Shown here one piece after another: positions 23,404 to 25,841 of a stretch of DNA of 25,841 nucleotides (positions are counted from its first letter, which is position 1; each line of letters begins with the position of its first letter). The translations under genes were made by a program, and so were the position numbers. The DNA comes from Trebonia sp. (GTDB lineage: Bacteria > Actinomycetota > Actinomycetes > Streptosporangiales > Streptosporangiaceae). The notes beneath the pieces were generated by a model. That model was not told where the DNA came from, searched no databases, and was given only the letters and a program-made list of their open reading frames with translations. Where the stretch lies: the NCBI GenBank assembly GCA_030038035.1, contig JASHPP010000635.1, positions 1 to 25,841 of the forward strand, given 5' to 3'.

Positions 23404-24312
23404 TCAGGAAAGCGACGCCGCGTGATCGGGGACGTAGGTCTGCATCTCCCGCGGAGTCCTGACGTAGCCGGTCGACGGCGGGCGCGCCGGCAGCTCAAAC
23501 GGCGGCGGCTGCACGTCGTGGTACGGGATGCTGCTCAGCAGGTGGGCGATCATGTTGACGCGCGCGCGCCGCTTGTCGTCCGATTCCACCACGTACCACG
23601 GCGCCTCAGGGATGTCGGTCAGCGCGAACATCTGGTCTTTCGCGCGGGAGTAGTCCTCCCACCGGGTGATCGACTCGGTGTCCATCGCGGATAGCTTCCA
23701 CCGGCGCATCGGGTCGTCGAGCCGGGAGCGGAACCGCCGTTGCTGTTCGACGTCGCTGACGGAGAACCAGTACTTGCGCAGCAGGATCCCGTCCTCGACA
23801 AGCAGCCGCTCGAAGATCGGGCACTGGTGCAGGAACCGGCCGTACTCCTCCTTGGTGCAAAAGCCCATCACGTGCTCCACGCCCGCCCGGTTGTACCAGG
23901 ACCGGTCGAACAGCGTCATCTCGCCCGCCGCCGGCAGGTGCTCGATGTAGCGCTGGAAGTACCACTGCGTGCGCTCCCGCTCCGTTGGCCTCGGGAGCGC
24001 GGCGATCCGCGCCAGCCTGGGATTGAGGTACTCGGTGACCCGCTTGATCGTGCTGCCCTTGCCGGCCGCGTCGCGGCCCTCGAACACCACCACCACGCGC
24101 GCGCCGGTGGTGCGCATCCACTCCTGCAGCTTCGCGAGTTCGGTCTGCAGCCGGAACAGCTCCCTTTCGTAGACGGACCGCCGGATCCGCTTCGCGCGCG
24201 GCTCGTCGCGGTCGGCATGCCCGTCCTGCCTGCCGTGGCTCCCGTGCTTGCCGCTGTCCGCGTGCTTGCCGGGCTTGCCGTCCGCACCCGTCTGACCTGG
24301 CCTGCCCGCCAT
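23404..24312 (-). CDS. ppk2: polyphosphate kinase 2
   Basis: This 302-residue PPK2-family enzyme transfers phosphate between polyphosphate and nucleotides, usually making GTP/ATP from NDP. The Walker A motif is GRDAAGKG (79-86), and the Walker B-like motif is LFDRSWYNRAG (134-144). Family strings RTQWYFQRYIEHLPAAGE and RKYWFSVSDVEQQRRFRSR are present. The single catalytic domain matches class I PPK2, probably NDP-phosphorylating. Residues 1-40 are an unusual Gly/His/Asp/Lys-rich disordered tail (PGKHADSGKHGSHGRQDGHA). It is upstream of malQ and divergent from the hydratase gene. Confidence 0.95.
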   Translation of the reverse strand: MAGRPGQTGADGKPGKHADSGKHGSHGRQDGHADRDEPRAKRIRRSVYERELFRLQTELAKLQEWMRTTGARVVVVFEGRDAAGKGSTIKRVTEYLNPRLARIAALPRPTERERTQWYFQRYIEHLPAAGEMTLFDRSWYNRAGVEHVMGFCTKEEYGRFLHQCPIFERLLVEDGILLRKYWFSVSDVEQQRRFRSRLDDPMRRWKLSAMDTESITRWEDYSRAKDQMFALTDIPEAPWYVVESDDKRRARVNMIAHLLSSIPYHDVQPPPFELPARPPSTGYVRTPREMQTYVPDHAASLS

Positions 24313-24374
24313 CGTGTCGCCTCCCGGTTCCCCGGCCCTGCGCGGCCGGCCTGATCTACCCTGATCTTGCTAGC

Positions 24375-25196
24375 ATGAGCGGCGTGGGTGACGACCAGCC
24401 AGCCCGGCGCTATGAGACCGTGGACCTGTACCGCGAGGGCGCGACCGCGAAGATCGTGCTGAACCGGCCGGAGCGAATGAACGCCTGGAGCAACGGGCTC
24501 TCCGATGACCTGCTCACCGTGTTGCGCGAGATCGCGCTCGACGATGCCGTCAGGGCGGTCATGCTGACCGGCGCGGGCAAGGCATTCTGCGCCGGCGCCG
24601 ACCTGAAGGAAGGCGCGGACAAGGCGCTCGCCGGGGAGCTGGACACCTACACGACCCTGACCCGGTGGTACCACCCGATCGTCACCGCGATCAGGCAGCT
24701 GCCCAAGCCGGTCGTGACGGCGGTGAACGGCCCCGCGGCCGGGGCCGGGATGTCGCTCGCGCTCGCCGGCGACCTGGTGGTCGCGGCCGAGTCGGCGTAC
24801 TTCATGCTGGCGTTCGTCGGCATCGGGCTGGTGCCCGACGGCGGCGCCTCGCTGTTCGTGCCGTCCCGGGTGGGGTTCGCGCGGGCCGCGCAGCTGGCGC
24901 TGCTCGGCGAGCCGGTCCCGGCCGTGCAGGCGGTGGACTGGGGCCTGATCAACTTCGCCTGGCCGGACGCGGAGTTCGCGGCCAAGGCCGAGGCGCTGGT
25001 CCAGCGGCTGGCGGAGGGCCCGACGCTGTCTTACGCCGGCAGCAAGCGCGAGCTCAACCACTGGCTGTACGACCGGATGGCCGCGCACCTGGAACTGGAA
25101 GCCTCGATCCAGCGGGACCTGGCGACCAGCGCCGACTTCGTCGAGGGCGTAACCGCGTTCCTGCAAAAGCGCCCGGCCAAGTTCAGCGGCAAATAG
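24375..25196 (+). CDS. enoyl-CoA hydratase/isomerase family protein, PaaG-like
   Basis: This 273-residue crotonase-fold protein acts on acyl-CoA thioesters. The oxyanion-hole segments are FCAGADLKE (71-79) and GPAAGAGMSLAL (119-130). The two glutamates of true hydratases are absent. Instead IGLVPDGG (150-157) supplies D155, as in isomerases such as PaaG (IGLIPD). An enoyl-CoA or epoxyphenylacetyl-CoA isomerase role is therefore more likely than hydration. No Shine-Dalgarno precedes the ATG, so leaderless translation is possible. No other phenylacetate genes are visible, so a pathway cannot be assigned. Confidence 0.87.
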   Translation: MSGVGDDQPARRYETVDLYREGATAKIVLNRPERMNAWSNGLSDDLLTVLREIALDDAVRAVMLTGAGKAFCAGADLKEGADKALAGELDTYTTLTRWYHPIVTAIRQLPKPVVTAVNGPAAGAGMSLALAGDLVVAAESAYFMLAFVGIGLVPDGGASLFVPSRVGFARAAQLALLGEPVPAVQAVDWGLINFAWPDAEFAAKAEALVQRLAEGPTLSYAGSKRELNHWLYDRMAAHLELEASIQRDLATSADFVEGVTAFLQKRPAKFSGK

Positions 25197-25237
25197 CCGC
25201 GCCGCTGCCACTCCAGAACGCCAGCGAATCACCATTA

Positions 25238-25266
25238 CCCCTGGCTAAACCGCATTGCCTCAGGGG
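25238..25266 (+). terminator. weak hairpin after the enoyl-CoA hydratase gene
   Basis: CCCCTG (25238-25243) pairs with CAGGGG (25261-25266) with a 17-base loop containing an additional GC/GC pair, 42 bases after the stop. There is no T-run. Confidence 0.3.
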
Positions 25267-25326
25267 GCATGGGATCTGCGCGCCGGAGTCCCGGCAGGAA
25301 GCGTCCCCGGGGAGAGAATAAGCCCC

Positions 25327-25841
25327 ATGACAACTAAGGGAGTGGCGGTCGTGACCGGGGCGGGCTCGGGTCTCGGCCGCGACATCACGCTGGCGCTGGC
25401 GCACGCCGGCTGGCGCGTCGCCGCGGCCGGCCGGCGCGTCGCGACACTGGAAGCGACGGCGGCGCTGGCTCCGGCGGGCTCGGTGCTGCCCGCAGTGGCC
25501 GACGTCACGGACCCGGATTCCGTCGCGTCGCTGTTCGCGGTCGTGGGGGACCAGTACGGCCGGCTGGACCTGCTGGTGAACAACGCGGGAACGGGCGCGC
25601 CGCCTGGCGCGGTCGACGAAGTCTCGCTGGCGGGCTGGCAATCGATCGTGGCGGTCAACCTGACCGGTTCGTTCCTGTGCGCGCACCACGCGGTGCGGAT
25701 GATGAAGGCGCAGGACCCCCGCGGCGGCCGCATCATCAACAACGGCTCGATCTCCGCGCACACGCCGCGGCCGGGCAGCGTCGGGTACACCGCGACCAAG
25801 CACGCGATCACCGGGCTGACCAAGTCGATCTCGCTGGACGG
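25327..25841 (+). CDS. short-chain dehydrogenase/reductase, 5' part (partial)
   Basis: The frame is open from ATG 25327 to the window edge (171 complete codons). GGGGAGAG lies about 10 bases upstream. The cofactor motif is TGAGSGLG (10-17), NNAG is at 85-88, the catalytic Ser is in INNGSIS (S141), and the active site is Y154-T-A-T-K158. It is a classical SDR with preserved catalytic residues. The C-terminal substrate loop lies outside the window, so the substrate cannot be guessed. It follows the hydratase/isomerase in the same direction but with a 130-base gap. Confidence 0.92.
   Translation, partial: MTTKGVAVVTGAGSGLGRDITLALAHAGWRVAAAGRRVATLEATAALAPAGSVLPAVADVTDPDSVASLFAVVGDQYGRLDLLVNNAGTGAPPGAVDEVSLAGWQSIVAVNLTGSFLCAHHAVRMMKAQDPRGGRIINNGSISAHTPRPGSVGYTATKHAITGLTKSISLD

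Noticed and set aside
21361..23694. Very long plus-strand open frame opposite pgi, malQ and ppk2
   Set aside because: It is an antisense shadow: Arg/Pro/Gly-rich, no motifs, spanning gene boundaries, and the minus strand carries three well-recognised enzymes.

Overview
The window is about 70% G+C, with strong G/C preference at third codon positions. Its gene content (a mycothiol-type PIG-L amidase, a DUF4282 membrane protein, a split LigC/Pol end-joining pair, leaderless-looking promoters) points to a high-GC Actinomycetota. I cannot name the genus from sequence alone. No rRNA, tRNA, transposase, integrase or CRISPR array was found.

Layout. 1-166: 3' end of an SMP-30/gluconolactonase-like gene, then a doubtful small ORF. 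386-1001: a ribbon-helix-helix (RHH) protein behind an array of 9-bp-phased TTAC repeats. 1282-1662: an unknown small protein. 6707-1832 (minus strand): a run of BNR/Asp-box propeller, MoaD/ThiS-like protein, short-chain dehydrogenase, ATP-dependent DNA ligase (LigC type) and LigD-type primase-polymerase. 6875-9245 (plus): DUF4282 membrane protein, a non-coding stretch rich in DnaA-box-like motifs, a Nudix-fold protein with a degenerate Nudix box, and a DapF-family epimerase. 12371-9561 (minus): a diacylglycerol-kinase-family lipid kinase, a Mca/MshB-like amidase and an alanine-rich coiled-coil protein.

12597-17084 is a compositional island. Its G+C is visibly lower (about 45% in one 60-base line I counted, against about 68% in a line of the neighbouring zwf) and it uses codons that are rare elsewhere in the window. 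It holds two divergent operons. The minus operon encodes a membrane-anchored phosphoribosyltransferase, a ROK-family sugar kinase and an alkaline-phosphatase-superfamily enzyme. The plus operon encodes an IolW/YdgJ-like Gfo/Idh oxidoreductase and a class II aldolase, translationally coupled. The promoter between them carries an 18-bp perfect palindrome exactly between the -35 and -10 elements. I know of no described pathway with this combination. It is the best candidate here for an undescribed system, probably processing a cyclitol, polyol or sugar phosphate.

24312-17210 (minus) is a carbon and energy block: polyphosphate kinase 2, 4-alpha-glucanotransferase, glucose-6-phosphate isomerase, a short 6-phosphogluconate dehydrogenase and glucose-6-phosphate dehydrogenase. 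MalQ disproportionates glucans, and Pgi, Gnd and Zwf link glycolysis to the pentose phosphate pathway. The window closes on the plus strand with a PaaG-like enoyl-CoA hydratase/isomerase and the 5' part of another short-chain dehydrogenase.
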